From: Phoenix dactylifera
Lineage: Eukaryota > Streptophyta > Magnoliopsida > Arecales > Arecaceae
Length of the DNA stretch: 64,000 nucleotides
NCBI RefSeq assembly: GCF_009389715.1
Contig: NW_024067938.1
Span: forward strand, 124,001 to 188,000
Reading direction: 5' to 3'
Made by a program: the position numbers and the translations under genes
Shown here: one piece after another, positions 1-11,383 of the stretch
How positions within the stretch are numbered: the first letter of the stretch is position 1
How the letters are laid out: each line of letters begins with the position of its first letter
Notes under the pieces: generated by a model
Seen by the model: only the letters and a program-made list of their open reading frames with translations
Database searches by the model: none
What the model was told of the DNA's origin: nothing

Positions 1-1197
1 CATCAGCTTCTCTGGCCACACACTAGATCTTACAGCATGAGTTTCCGGATTTATTGCATGTAAATTGTAGCATTGGCAATCTTGGGAATTTGCAGTGCAC
101 ATGTTCTTTGCTTGGAAGCCCAGCTCTTCGTCAACACGGCGAGCATTTTTTGAGGCTGAGATCTGAACCGAAGACCCCAACAACACAAGAAAGGCTATGT
201 GGAGACGCTTCCTTCACCTTGCCATTTTTTTCTACGGTTTGTCCTCCGTCGTCTTTGAAAGAGCCCCTGGGTCCTTGAATCAGTCTCCCATGCCTCGCTT
301 TCACATGGCATCCTTTTCCTAAAGCAAATGTGGTGGAATAGAGGCCGCAAGCGAATGAAGTACAAGTCTTTGCCATTAAAAACGCAGGAAAGATTATTCC
401 CATAGTCAAAAGTGAAGCACTATGGCTCTCTAATAATTATTTTTTTCTTTCCCTTCAAAATCAGCACGGTTTCCAATTTCTAGCCTAGATTAGTTCCAAG
501 ATTCGCTAAAACTGTTCGTCTGATTTGATCTTGGTCTATCACTTGGCCTGAGACACTGGGAGGAAAAGAGTGAAATTGTCCCCAAATAAATAAACTCTGT
601 ATTAGTTTGCTATCTACCCAAATAAAAAGTAGGAATTAATGCGGACATATATGTTTCAATACAGACACATGCAAGAAAGCTTGATCTAGTCCTCCATTTT
701 CTTTCTTGTATTGATCAGTGGCAAGGGAAAAAACATGCAAGAATATTATTAATGTTGTTAGGATTATTATTAAATAAACTTATGGCCCCTTCTCTTGTTG
801 GAGTGGGGTGGTGGTGCTTCCACAAATATTAATGTTGTTAGGAAGATCTCTTAGCCACGTTCAAATGGTCCTTCGCATGTAAGGCAAAACAGATAAAAAG
901 ATTAACATGTCAACACGCGATTGGAGCTTGCTGTTGAATCCTTCCCTTATACCATACGTTTGAAGATCCTGCGAATCTAAATCTAACAACCAGGAGCACG
1001 GAAGAAAAAAAAAAGAAGCAACCGAAGTCTAGTCGCATGAACCATCCTTTTTAATTCACCCTTCTGCCCTCACCCGCCCCCACCAACATCCCAACTGTTC
1101 TCTCCACAAACACCTACAAAAGCCCAAAGTCACTCTCCCACCCCCAAGTCAATCTCCATTTGTAATTCACTTTAGAGAGGAAAGCTAGCCACGCCAA
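1..1197. other. Upstream region of the dirigent gene, no gene seen
   Basis: No protein family, RNA gene or clear transposon is recognisable. A short phrase, aatattaatgttgttagga, occurs twice in near-identical form (about 745-765 and 824-842). The last 150 bases are C-rich and probably hold the promoter and leader of the dirigent gene, but no convincing TATA box could be fixed. Confidence 0.5.
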
Positions 1198-1764
1198 ATG
1201 GCCAAACTCCTCCTCCTCCTCCTCCTCCTGACCACCACCACCACCACCACCTTGTTGGCCGAACAACCGTATAGCTTCATCCAAAGCCAAAAAACAGCCC
1301 CAAAACCCCGCCACGAGAAGCTCACCCACCTGCACTTCTTCTGGCATGACGTATTAAACGGTCCCAATCCGACCGCCGTGCCGGTGGCGCAGGCTGCAAC
1401 AACGAGCACATCAAGCAGCTCCTTCGGCCTGGTGAACGTGATCGACGACCCGCTGACGGAAGGCCCAGAGATGGCATCCAAGCTCGTCGGCCGGGCGCAG
1501 GGACTCTACGCGTCGGCCGCGCAGGAGGGTTTAGGCCTGCTGATGGCCATGAACTTCGCTTTCATGGATGGCAAGTACAACGGCAGCACGATCACCATTC
1601 TCGGCCGCAACGAGGTGTTCACGGCGGTGAGGGAGATGCCGGTGATCGGCGGCAGCGGGCTCTTCCGCCTGGCCCGCGGCTACGTCCAGGCCAAGACCCA
1701 CAATTTGGACATGAAGTCCGGGAATGCGGTGGTTGAGTACAATTGCTTTGTCTTCCATTATTGA
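1198..1764 (+). CDS. Dirigent protein, intact, single exon (188 aa)
   Basis: Dirigent proteins are secreted beta-barrel proteins that guide stereoselective coupling of phenoxy radicals in lignan and lignin synthesis. They act in the cell wall. The start at 1198 gives a run of eight Leu, a run of Thr and then LLA, a typical signal peptide of about 21 residues. The mature part has the family blocks in order: [20 protein letters not shown] (about residues 42-61), the [15 protein letters not shown] block, [40 protein letters not shown] with an N-glycosylation site [21 protein letters not shown], and a C-terminal [11 protein letters not shown]. The length of 188 aa is usual and no intron is expected. 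The Leu and Thr runs are encoded by adjacent CTC and ACC triplet repeats. The subfamily (DIR-a versus DIR-b/d) was not settled. Family assignment is firm; the substrate is unknown. Confidence 0.93.
   Translation: MAKLLLLLLLLTTTTTTTLLAEQPYSFIQSQKTAPKPRHEKLTHLHFFWHDVLNGPNPTAVPVAQAATTSTSSSSFGLVNVIDDPLTEGPEMASKLVGRAQGLYASAAQEGLGLLMAMNFAFMDGKYNGSTITILGRNEVFTAVREMPVIGGSGLFRLARGYVQAKTHNLDMKSGNAVVEYNCFVFHY
1204..1252 (+). repeat. Adjacent coding triplet microsatellites (CTC)n and (ACC)n
   Basis: About seven CTC units (1207-1229) are followed at once by about seven ACC units (1231-1251). Both lie inside the dirigent signal peptide, where they encode poly-Leu and then poly-Thr. Confidence 0.9.
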
Positions 1765-3575
1765 GCTTATCTGATGTGCATCCACTTTTCCTCCTTTCTT
1801 CCAGTATTCTGGGTCCGCTTGTGTCGGGCGGTAGCCCCACACCTTTTTATTAGCACGCTATTGTCACTTAGGCGGCTAGCCTAAGATTATTCCCCTTTCG
1901 AATAAGAAAAGTACGTAGAACTGTGGTTGTGAATTGTCGGTTGGTTGATAAATCTTAAAATTAACCTGGTGCTGATCTAAATTATTAGGTGGTTGAGGCA
2001 GAAATCGCCTATTTAATCTAGAACGTTCTAGTGTTCTCATCCGCACGTGCCATCGCATCTTATTCCGGGTCTCTCATTTGTGCGAGCCTAAAATACGACA
2101 CCAACCACCAACCTTGTTCGTCCTCCGCTCCACTTTCAGAACCAGTGATGATTAAATTATAGAAAGGTAGCCAGGATCCAGGAAAAGAGAGCTTACCTAA
2201 TAGTCATCTTGGTACACCATCTGCAACTGCATCGAGCGTCGAGATTGTAACTTGTAAGCCAACCTCCTCACCCAAATCATTTGATTTTTCACGGGAACGT
2301 TGACTAAGAAGCTGGTCTGTTCGCTCTGAAAAAGTGATATATCTGAATTGATAATTATTTGGTTGGAGTTTGATGCCTGAAATTGTCGGGATCATTTCAT
2401 CGTACCTCCAACTTGCCTGGGAGAGATATCAGACTAATAAGACATCCAGCCAGGGCCGGAAGAACATTGCTACCGTTGAAACACGCCGGAATATTAATGG
2501 CCCAGATGATCTCGTTCAGACCTGTCGTTGACCTTTCTATTTTGTTCCCACCGACAACCACGACGGCTGGAAGCCTGGCAGAGCATCAGAGTGGGGAAAT
2601 CTCTTGTACAAAATAACAATGAAGCTATCGCTAACGTCCACAAGCACCTTGAGGGAATTCAAAATCACATAGCATTCACAGAACAGATGCAATTCAAAAT
2701 CACATAGCATTCACAGACCAGATGGAATTCAAAATCACATAGCATTCATAGAACAGATGCAATTCAAAATCACATAACATTCACAGACCAAATGGAATTC
2801 AAAATCACATAGCATTTCACAGAACAGAAGCGAACTGAAAATGGTGCCGCAAAACTACTGGCGATAAGGCTTTCAAAACCAGCAATCAGTTTACTGTTTA
2901 CTGGTGCGGAGTTGGAGTTGAAAACTGGGATCACTCAAATAAAGAATGCCGTTTAATTACATAAGCATGCTGCCAGAAGAGAGACCATACAGGCAATACT
3001 TCATCACCGGTCCAAATTGCGAATATCTCGTAGGATTCCCAATCCCAAAAAGCATCTTTCCATCTGAATTGGAGGACTGTGGAGTAATGTCTGGAGGAAC
3101 AAATATATCTGCTTGCAAATATACAAAGCCAACAAATGCTCCTATAGATAAGGCGGATTATAAGACAGCAGAAAACAAGAATGAAGGGCCCAAGACAGAA
3201 CCTGTCCATCAACGAGGCCCACAACCTTGAATCACGGCAACAAATCCTTCAGACTATGGTAAAACAACAAAACATGCACTGCAACATAAAAGATTGACTG
3301 CACCAGCAAAGCTCTACAACCAAGGTCCTATTCAAAATCTTCAGTGTCCGCTCATCATTGAAGATAAAAGACATGATCATCAAAAATGTAGGTAGGTGGA
3401 ATAGTACAACCATGTAACTAACAAAAATCAGTTCACACTCAATTATTCAAAAGCAAACATGATGCAGTTTGGAGCATAATAAGAACTTTAAGAGGTTTCA
3501 CATTAGAGGACACTGCAACATAACTCTGAACAACTCTTTTATGACCCGGATGACTTCAACATGGGCATTTCAACC
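1765..3575. other. Intergenic region between dirigent and QCR8
   Basis: The dirigent (+) and QCR8 (-) genes converge here. Short ORFs on both strands (for example 2946-3230 +) match no family I know. The part next to 3575 is probably the 3'-UTR of QCR8. The only clear structure is the 35-bp tandem array listed separately. Confidence 0.5.
2656..2829. repeat. 35-bp tandem repeat, five copies, alternating variants
   Basis: The phrase aattcaaaatcacatagcat recurs at 2656, 2691, 2726, 2761 and 2796, exactly 35 bases apart. The ends of the units alternate between ...agaacagatgc and ...agaccagatgg, so a 70-bp pair was itself duplicated. The array lies about 750 bases downstream of the QCR8 stop codon. 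Confidence 0.95.
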
Positions 3576-6500
3576 TCAGTACCTGTGGGCTAGCTTCTCC
3601 TTCTCCAGATAATACTGAACATAACTGCATGTGCAGATAACTTTTTAGATAAGGATTTTAGTGCACCAATAAAAAAGCTGTCATTAATCAGCTCAAGACT
3701 TCATTACAGTGGAAAAAACACCTTTCTGGAACAGAATGAATAAATTCTTATTTCAAGAAAGGAAAAATGAAGACTGAAATTGAATACAGGCAACCTGACA
3801 CTAATATCGAGCTAGTATATGTTAATAATAACATTTTAAAATAAACAAGAATTATCAAGTTCAGCTTTCTTTCTTCATATGATCTGCAAAAACCATATAA
3901 ATAAGCTGCTGAAAGAAAGAAATATTGCAGCAAATATGGGAAGACAAAGCATGACATCTGCAGAACACCCATGTTTCCAGTCTTAGCTCTTGCATCAGGT
4001 TACAGTGCCCTTGGGGCGGTTGTGATTAAAAGCGACTTTACATGGAGCATTAATAGTTTCTATAACTATCTCACTTCCTCCAATATCCATATCGCATAGA
4101 CACAGTCGTTTTTATCTGCTGGACACGATTTTTTGTGGAAGAAACTTGCCCTTGGTGTAGTCTACTCCAGCTTGATTCTCTCCTTACTGTTTCTCAGAAA
4201 GGGGTGGAACTCAAAGCCAGGGCATTATTCAGAATTTAACACAAAAAGGAGGAGGTTGAAATAAATATATATCGATGGGACCACAGCCAAAACTTTCAAC
4301 CCTCAACCTAATATCCATGAAGTTACAGTTACCTCCAAAAAACCACCCTAGTATAAAAAGATGGTGCTAGATATGATTTCAACAGGCACATGATGAAACT
4401 CTCCAGGCTAATGCATGCACTCCCAATAGAAGTCACATCACCCTACTCAAAAGGCAATTCTCCACATAAAGCACCCATTCAATGTTTACACAATCAAAAA
4501 GAAATCACGAATAAAATGCTCAGTTGAACATTTTTTTTGCAGGCAGTTACAACTGATCATCCACAGCCCTCTGATCACCATCTTCTCACATCCTACCAAA
4601 AACCAAGCAAAGAAGTTCTTTCACATGCAATCTTAAAACATATCAGTAATTCCATTTTACAACTTCTAAAGACCATCACCACTTAACATCAGCATCGCCG
4701 TCGTCGTCGTCGTCGTCGTCATCATCAACAACAACAACAAATCCTCCACAATACTGTCCATCAGTTTGATTGTTGTTCAAATCATATGATTCACAATCCA
4801 AATCTTGCAATCCAGATTAAAATGGCCCTAAAACAATCTGGATCTTCTCCTTGATTGGAATCAGCTAGGATGACAGGTCCAGAACCATAGCATGGATAAT
4901 AGGGCCCTTTCAATCATAAGATCCAACTTGATCTGGCTATTTACATGTTAAATCATGCAGACTTTCATTTTTATAATTTATTTGACTATATGGATTTCAA
5001 AATTACGTATCATCCGTAAGTCTTAGCTCTTGAGTAGTAAAATCAAAAGGCATATTGTTCAAGATCATAGAGTTGAAAAAAATGCAAATTTTCATATTTT
5101 TGCAACCATATTTTAAATTTTTTGTCCTTTTTCCTAAAACACTTGAGCTAATAGGATAATTAAATTAATAGGTAATGTACAACTACCAAACACAATATTT
5201 ATTTCATTAGAAAAGCTAAGAATGAATTTATGATGGTGGAAACTACACTTCTTATATGTATGGCTTTTCATTCCCCATTCATCTACTCTGTATTTGACTC
5301 ATATTGTCACATCTCTTTTATATTTAGTCTTAAAATATAAAAAACAAACTCATCATATGCAATCCAACCCATGAGTCGATCCAATCTAACCCACTTTATG
5401 ATTTATGACTCGTTATGACCTCACAGTTGTCAAGAGGCCAAGGCACCATTAGGACAATGGAACACCCATGTCACCCAAGGCACTAGACACCAAATACATC
5501 TCACCTTGAGAAAGTTCAAAAAAATGCATTAGAAATAAAAATTATTTGTATAAAAAAAACGTTATCAAAAGCAATACAAACATCATCAGATTAACTATTC
5601 AAGTCCCAACATCCTCTTCACGATCACTTTAAACATCAAATGTCATGTTCGACATCTTTCAAGATATGGTATCAAAGTACCACTTCTGATAATATGTTTT
5701 TAAACAAAAGTGAGCAAAAATAAACTACTCGACATCCTGAAGTAGCTTCAGGATTCAAACATGACAGCAAAATACCACTTCCAAAAACATGGTTGATGTT
5801 TCTAGACCACACATAACACAAAAAAGTAAATCAGTGAACATCTGCAAATAGCCCTTTATTAATAAGGACTCTAATAGACCAAAATAACCCAGAAAATAAA
5901 GCTAACAAAACTCTAAAAAATAAGCAAAGGAGGGATAGAAAGAATAATGATCGACATTGGAGAGGAGTAGCCTCAAAGCCTCTCATTTTGTCTTGAACAT
6001 TGGCTTATATGTAGCCTCAGCAAACTTGCCATGCTTCTGACCATGAAGGCACTCTAGGGTTTCCTCACATCACTTAAGTGCTTAGGTGAGTGCCTGAAGC
6101 ATTTTCCATCACCACCTTCTGAAACGTCTTACTAAACACGTTAGGTACAAAAATAGCAAGAAAGAAATAACTTGGGTCGTCTTGCTCCCAACCTTACTTG
6201 CTACCAAAGCATCTACTAAAGAATATATAAATGAAAAAAAATAATATAAATGAAAAGAAAACAATACAAATATGCACCATGTATCCAGCAAAATTTGTAC
6301 TTTCAATACCTATCATCACCATTAATTTATTTTTTTTCCATATAAAACTTATAAAAAGAATCCACGTGTATGACAAACAAAGGTGCCCACAACCTACTAA
6401 AAATATTCATAGTATCATATAACAGCTGCAGTATGCAAGTGATCAAAGGACTACATAGTGCATATATGATATGCTAGTAACATATGCAGGTACATCTACA

Positions 6501-8784
6501 GTTACCATTTGTTAAATATTTAAAAATAAATATAATATATTAAGTACAATAAAAAATAATAATGAAAGTATTTTTTTATGGATGGATAATAGCAATACTA
6601 GTAACAACTAACAACTTAGTGCTTATCACTTAGTATCGAACATCAATAGCAATAACTATAACTTAATCAACATTTTAGCACGATCAATACCCGTACCAGG
6701 CTTACCATAAACTGATATCAAAGCTATCATCAGCAAGTATCCGCTTCACCTACATGGGCCCATATAAGAGTGGACTATATATGTAGCTCCAGAATGCTAG
6801 GTGAGCTCACATATGTCTAATACGATATTAAACAGCCAACATATGCTAAATTGTCTATCTTTTTGGTTCATATGCCATATAACTGCATAGTGTACCATAT
6901 AAAGGCAATGCGGTGCAGTCAAGGGACCGGATAAGCATATGGGCCATTTTAAAACACTGAAATTTATATCCTATAAAACATGGTCTTTATGATGAGGCTA
7001 CAAAAGATATTGTTAAACAATAAATCCACATTAGGAATCATAGATATTTTAAATCACATATCATATCTGCATCAAAAATGTATCAAATAACAATGCACAT
7101 CGGATACTTCTCAAATACATGTTGGATACTCATGTTAAGTATCCAATTTTTCAAATATAGAAAAAGACTATGAATACTTGTCAGATTCGCTCAATATATT
7201 TCTCTTCCTCTTACAAGATAGCATATCTTCCTTAATGGAAATGGTGGCCAACTATTAATTTTGTCTAATGTGAACTGTAAGTTTTAGATGTCTATTCGTT
7301 GGTCTCTAACTCATTAAAAAATTTAAGTGATATTTGAATTCGAAACACAAATATCCCAACTCCAACCCCCGACAAGAAGATAAAAAAGCATGAATACATC
7401 TTGACACAAACTCTTGACCACTGAGTCACAAAGCACACACTACAACTAATACTCAAGGATTATTATTAGCATCTCGACAATCAAGGTGATTCAAAATTAG
7501 CCTTTCAACCTATCTGCATAAAATGCTTTTATATCAACGCACCTTATCCACTCAAGTATTCTACTAGAACAAGAATTTTAGAAAAATAAAAATAATGTCA
7601 AACATATCAATGATGCAAAAGGAAGCACCATATTTTAGATATCTTTTTTCATTTTCCATTTATATTCCTATTATCAATCATATTTTAACTATTCCTTTCC
7701 AACTGCTGCCTCGACATAATGCCAAAAGCTTTTGCAATCAGATAGACAAAAGTTGAACAAAGAACTCATCAATCATGGTTTCTTGGCTTTGTGACGGTAT
7801 CTAAACATTTAGTTTTATCCAAAAAAACAGTTTATGATATAATTCGTGCAACCTTGCCATGTCTGAGATTTCTGCAGCTTCATTAGGTAGAAATGTTTTT
7901 TCCCCCAAAATCTCAACAAGAATGTCAACCTAAATATTCAGCAATGAAACAGGACCAACAACCATATCTCATATCTGAACGCGAGAGGATAATGTACACA
8001 TTGTTCGACCCAGCTTCATTATCAGAAATGATCTTTCCATCCTTCAGGAGAGTTCCAAACATCGGCAACTTTCAAGAATAGAAAGCAAATTCTCTAATCC
8101 TTAATCAACCCAATTTTAAGCCCCGGCAACCATTTATTTCTCATTCTCTAAGTATTCCAGAGCACTAACACACAAATATAACATCACGCGCCTTTCAAAA
8201 CATATCGAAAGCCCCCATGGCAGGAGATTCTGTTTTTTTTTTTCGCGGATCAACGGATCAACATTGAGGTGATCTGGAAAGAAAATTCTTATACAGCTCA
8301 AAACCAAGAAACAACACGATCGAGAACAACGTCAAAACATCCCAAATATCGATCAATCCGTTCTTTAAAAACAAAAAATTCCCAAAACAGGCACAGATAC
8401 ACAGAAATCTGAAGCGCTCGAATCTATAAAATACGTAGATGAAAACAAAACAGAAAAGCAAATACGAAACCGATCGATTTTGTGGTTAAACAAAAAGAGA
8501 TCTCTGTCGACGCCACCAAAAACTAGTCTCGAGAAATCAGTCATCGGATAAAGAAACAAATCAGCGATTAATGACAAAAAAAAAAAGAAGAAGAGGGAGA
8601 AAGAGAGGGCATACGTGTAGGTGCCGACGACGGGAGAGAGTAAGAGGGTGGCGCTGAGCCAGTTCTCGGAAACCTTTTGGTGGATCTTTCCGGGGAGATC
8701 CTTCCACAGCCCCGACATCACCTTCTGCTGGAACGGCGACAGCGCGTACACCACCGCCTTCATCCGCACAGGCGTCTTCCCCAT
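3576..8784 (-). CDS. QCR8: Cytochrome b-c1 complex subunit 8 (ubiquinol-cytochrome c reductase), two exons
   Basis: This is the small membrane subunit of respiratory complex III in the inner mitochondrial membrane (UCRQ family). Exon 1 is 8784-8615 and exon 2 is 3624-3576. They join in phase (170 + 49 = 219 nt) to give 72 aa, the length of plant QCR8. Exon 1 starts MGKTPVRMKAVVYALSPFQQ, then KVMSGLWKDLPGKIHQKVSE and NWLSATLLLSPVVGTYTY, the single membrane segment. Exon 2 supplies VQYYLEKEKLAHRY, the conserved C-terminus. The donor is AC|GTATGC and the acceptor is GCAG|TTATG. The 4,990-bp intron is very long for such a small gene. It carries a triplet microsatellite and one copy of a dispersed repeat, but no ORF that I can name. 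Assignment is firm because both exons match family blocks. Confidence 0.92.
4695..4740. repeat. Triplet microsatellite in the QCR8 intron
   Basis: About nine CGT/GTC units run into ATC units and then (AAC)n. It is purely a simple repeat. Confidence 0.9.
4757..4945 (-). repeat. Dispersed repeat, copy 1 (QCR8 intron)
   Basis: The reverse complement of this stretch aligns along its length with 53707-53872. Both copies contain tttagggccatt, a preceding (g)gatccagattgt/ggatccaaattgt, a following pair of ATCxGGAT/ATCCAGAT blocks and the tail catatgatttgaacaacaa / cataagatttaacaacaaa. No coding capacity and no clear inverted ends are visible, so the class is open. Confidence 0.7.
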
Positions 8785-10216
8785 CCCTTTCTCTCTCTTT
8801 CTCTCCCTCTCTTTCCTCGATCCAAAGACCTCTCTTGCTTGCCGAGAGTCCGAGCCCTATCGCCGCCCCTCTATACTTCCGGGAGGACTTCTCTGGAACC
8901 AGCGTTTGGCACGTGCTATGCACGTGACCATTAGATGATCGTCAATTGCTGACTTGTAAATCTCAAGTTTCATCAAAGAAAAAAAAAAAATCTTTTGGAA
9001 GTTCTTAGGGGATGGCTGTAATCAAATGGTTTCAATGGATTACTGTAATTAGATGATTTGTTATACACATGATACTTGGATTCTATCTAAATTTTAAGGT
9101 AATAGCAAAATTAAATGCAACTAGATTGGGTCAGACTTTAGTGAGGTCAAATTCGGACAGCTATATGAAAACTCTCAACCTATATCTAACCCAATCAATA
9201 CCGCTCAACTCATTGAAACCACATATCAATAGTTATGACTAGATGTGATTTATTTGATCTCTAGCCTAATCTATATTGCAGGGTCGATTGTTTATTTATC
9301 AAATCTAATTTGTCTAGTTTTGATTTAAATTTTTGCAATTACTGGCTGTCCATTAACAAAATAAATTAAATAGTATTGCAAGAAGTTTAATTACTGAAAA
9401 ATAAGAAAATCTTGACCAGGACTCCGACTAATCTAAAATATTATAATTCAAAAAAGTAATCTTTTCACACGAGTTGAGCGATATCGAAACTTTTTTAATC
9501 CATATTAGACAATTAAAATTTAAGTTAAGAAAAAATTTATCCGCACCTCGGACGACTAAAGAATCTTGAACTCGAACACAATCCTAGTTCTTGAATCTGA
9601 CCAATTTTTGTTGCCCCAAATTTCTAGCATTTATTGTGTTGAGGCAAGAAAACATCGCAAGGCATTCTCAAAAAAAAAAAAACAAGTTGTAATTTTGGCG
9701 GGAAAGAAAATTTCGTGCAAATCCACCGTTGGATCATTCATAGGTTGCTTTGAGATCCATACAGGCAGATGAATGATAGATTTGGATAGCTCTATGTGTC
9801 ATCCAATGGGGGGATTTGCATGAAGGATGAGAAACCTTCTTTCACACTATAGATAAATTCATTATTTTTTTTTCCAATAAGGTGGACAGGACATACAATT
9901 TTGGTGCAAATATGTCTAACAAAATTAGAGAATAAAATATCTTAAAGTGCAGTCAGAATAACTGACATTGTACTCTATAAGGTGCTCCGCTACAAAAGAG
10001 GTGATCCAGCACAAATATCTACACTTCCTCAAAACTCCTTGGAACGTTAAAACCTCACCCGCAACAAGTTGAAGTACACGATGTCCAAAGCCCCATGTTC
10101 GGCCTTCCACCTAAGCTGGCTCTCGCTTCAAAAGGAATAGCTCCCAAGACCATGAGAAACCCCCAGGATGTAAGTAGTCAAGTCATATACTCGGCGAGGT
10201 TGGTGGAACTATGGAA
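8785..10216. other. Intergenic, upstream of QCR8
   Basis: This contains the QCR8 leader and promoter (8785 to about 8930, C/T-rich) and then AT-rich sequence. An open stretch on the minus strand near 10110-9925 reads like an old exon but matches no family I can name. Nothing else is supported. Confidence 0.4.
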
Positions 10217-10930
10217 CACTACAACAATTATGAGTTTTGCCGATTTTGTTTTTCCGACACTAAGGGAAAGCAACGAAAAAGTTTGGCCCAGCGCCAATCT
10301 TTGCCGATGCTTTTACCTGGCATCAGTAAATCTCCAAAAACGACGACGCTCTAAAGCATCGTTAAAACATTAAGAAACGACAACGCTTAACAGCATCGTT
10401 AGAAAACATTAAACCCCCCAACCGCTCGCCCGGCCCCCTCTCCTCATTTTCTATCGGTCGATGCCCTAGCTTCCCCGCTGCCGGCTTCTCAGTTCTCACC
10501 TTCATCACGAGCCCTAGCTTCCCCGCTGCCATCGACCTCGCTCCGTCTGAGGTAAGCCTCCTCCTCCTCCTCCTCCTTTTTGTTTTGTTCTTGTTTTTAA
10601 CGCTCGCTTGGCCCCCTCTCCTCATACTCTCTCAGTCGATACCCTAGCTGCGCGCCGACATCAAACTGATCTCACCTCCATCCCTAGCCCCGTTCGGCGA
10701 TCGAAGATCTCGCTTCTCTGCCGCCGTCGACCTCGTCGTCGTCTGAGGTAAGCCTCCTCCTCCTCCTCCTCCTTGTTTTCTTCTTATTTTTAACGCTCGC
10801 CCGGCCCCCTCTTTGTTTTTGGCAACGAAACCCTAGCTGCGCGCCGACATCTCACCTCCATCCCGAGCCCTAGCTACTCCGCCGCCGTCGACCTCGCCGT
10901 CAAGTGAGGTAAGTATTTTATGCTTACTTT
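10217..10930. mobile_element. CACTA-type terminus with a tripled 5'-UTR/splice-donor-like block
   Basis: The sequence opens with CACTACAACAATTATGAG. It is followed by short subterminal motifs of the kind seen in CACTA (En/Spm) elements: cgacgctctaaagcatcgtt at about 10341 and cgacaacgcttaacagcatcgtt at about 10378. Next come three copies of one block, starting at about 10420, 10599 and 10792. Each begins acgctcgcccggccccctct or close to it and contains ccctagct and a Pro/Leu-type CCTCC run. Each has a perfect splice-donor-like GAGGTAAG just after gtcgacctcg. This looks like the first, noncoding exon of a host gene, copied in tandem. The other end of the element could not be fixed: a TTGTAGTG at 11068-11075 lacks a matching 3-bp target duplication. 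Confidence 0.5.
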
Positions 10931-11344
10931 TCTTGTTTACATGCAAATATTTGATTTGTCAATATAGTATTCATTAGGAACTTTGTAGCCATGATGTTCT
11001 GCATTGGTGCTGTGTTCAAGTTGTATTAATCCTTCGAAGGTTGGATTGTTTCTAAGAAAACGCGTACTTGTAGTGGGTGCCATCGTTACCGTCCATCAAG
11101 GTTGATCCTGTCTATTGATGATGTCTGATCGAACAACGGTAGATAAATAATCATCCCACCTAGTTATGTCTAAAACTGATCACGAAGATCCGAACTCTTT
11201 CCAGCAACCTTGAAGAGACCCTTTCTATCTCTTTCTACAGCAGCACTCTATTTACACAAAAACGTCAAGTCACTTATTATTCTTACTTTCAGTTCCATAT
11301 CATTTTAGAAGGTTTCATTATTGAGCACGAAGTCATTCTCTTTT

Positions 11345-11383
<39 letters not shown>

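Noticed and set aside
2946-3230. ORF of 94 codons (+) next to QCR8
   Set aside because: No family resemblance and composition like noncoding sequence; it probably overlaps the QCR8 3'-UTR on the other strand.
9925-10110. Minus-strand ORF reading like an old exon
   Set aside because: The translation could not be tied to any family, so no gene is called.
11068-11075. TTGTAGTG as the far end of the CACTA-type element
   Set aside because: Only eight bases match and the flanks (GAA on the left, GGT on the right) do not form a 3-bp target duplication. Expected subterminal motifs are missing nearby.
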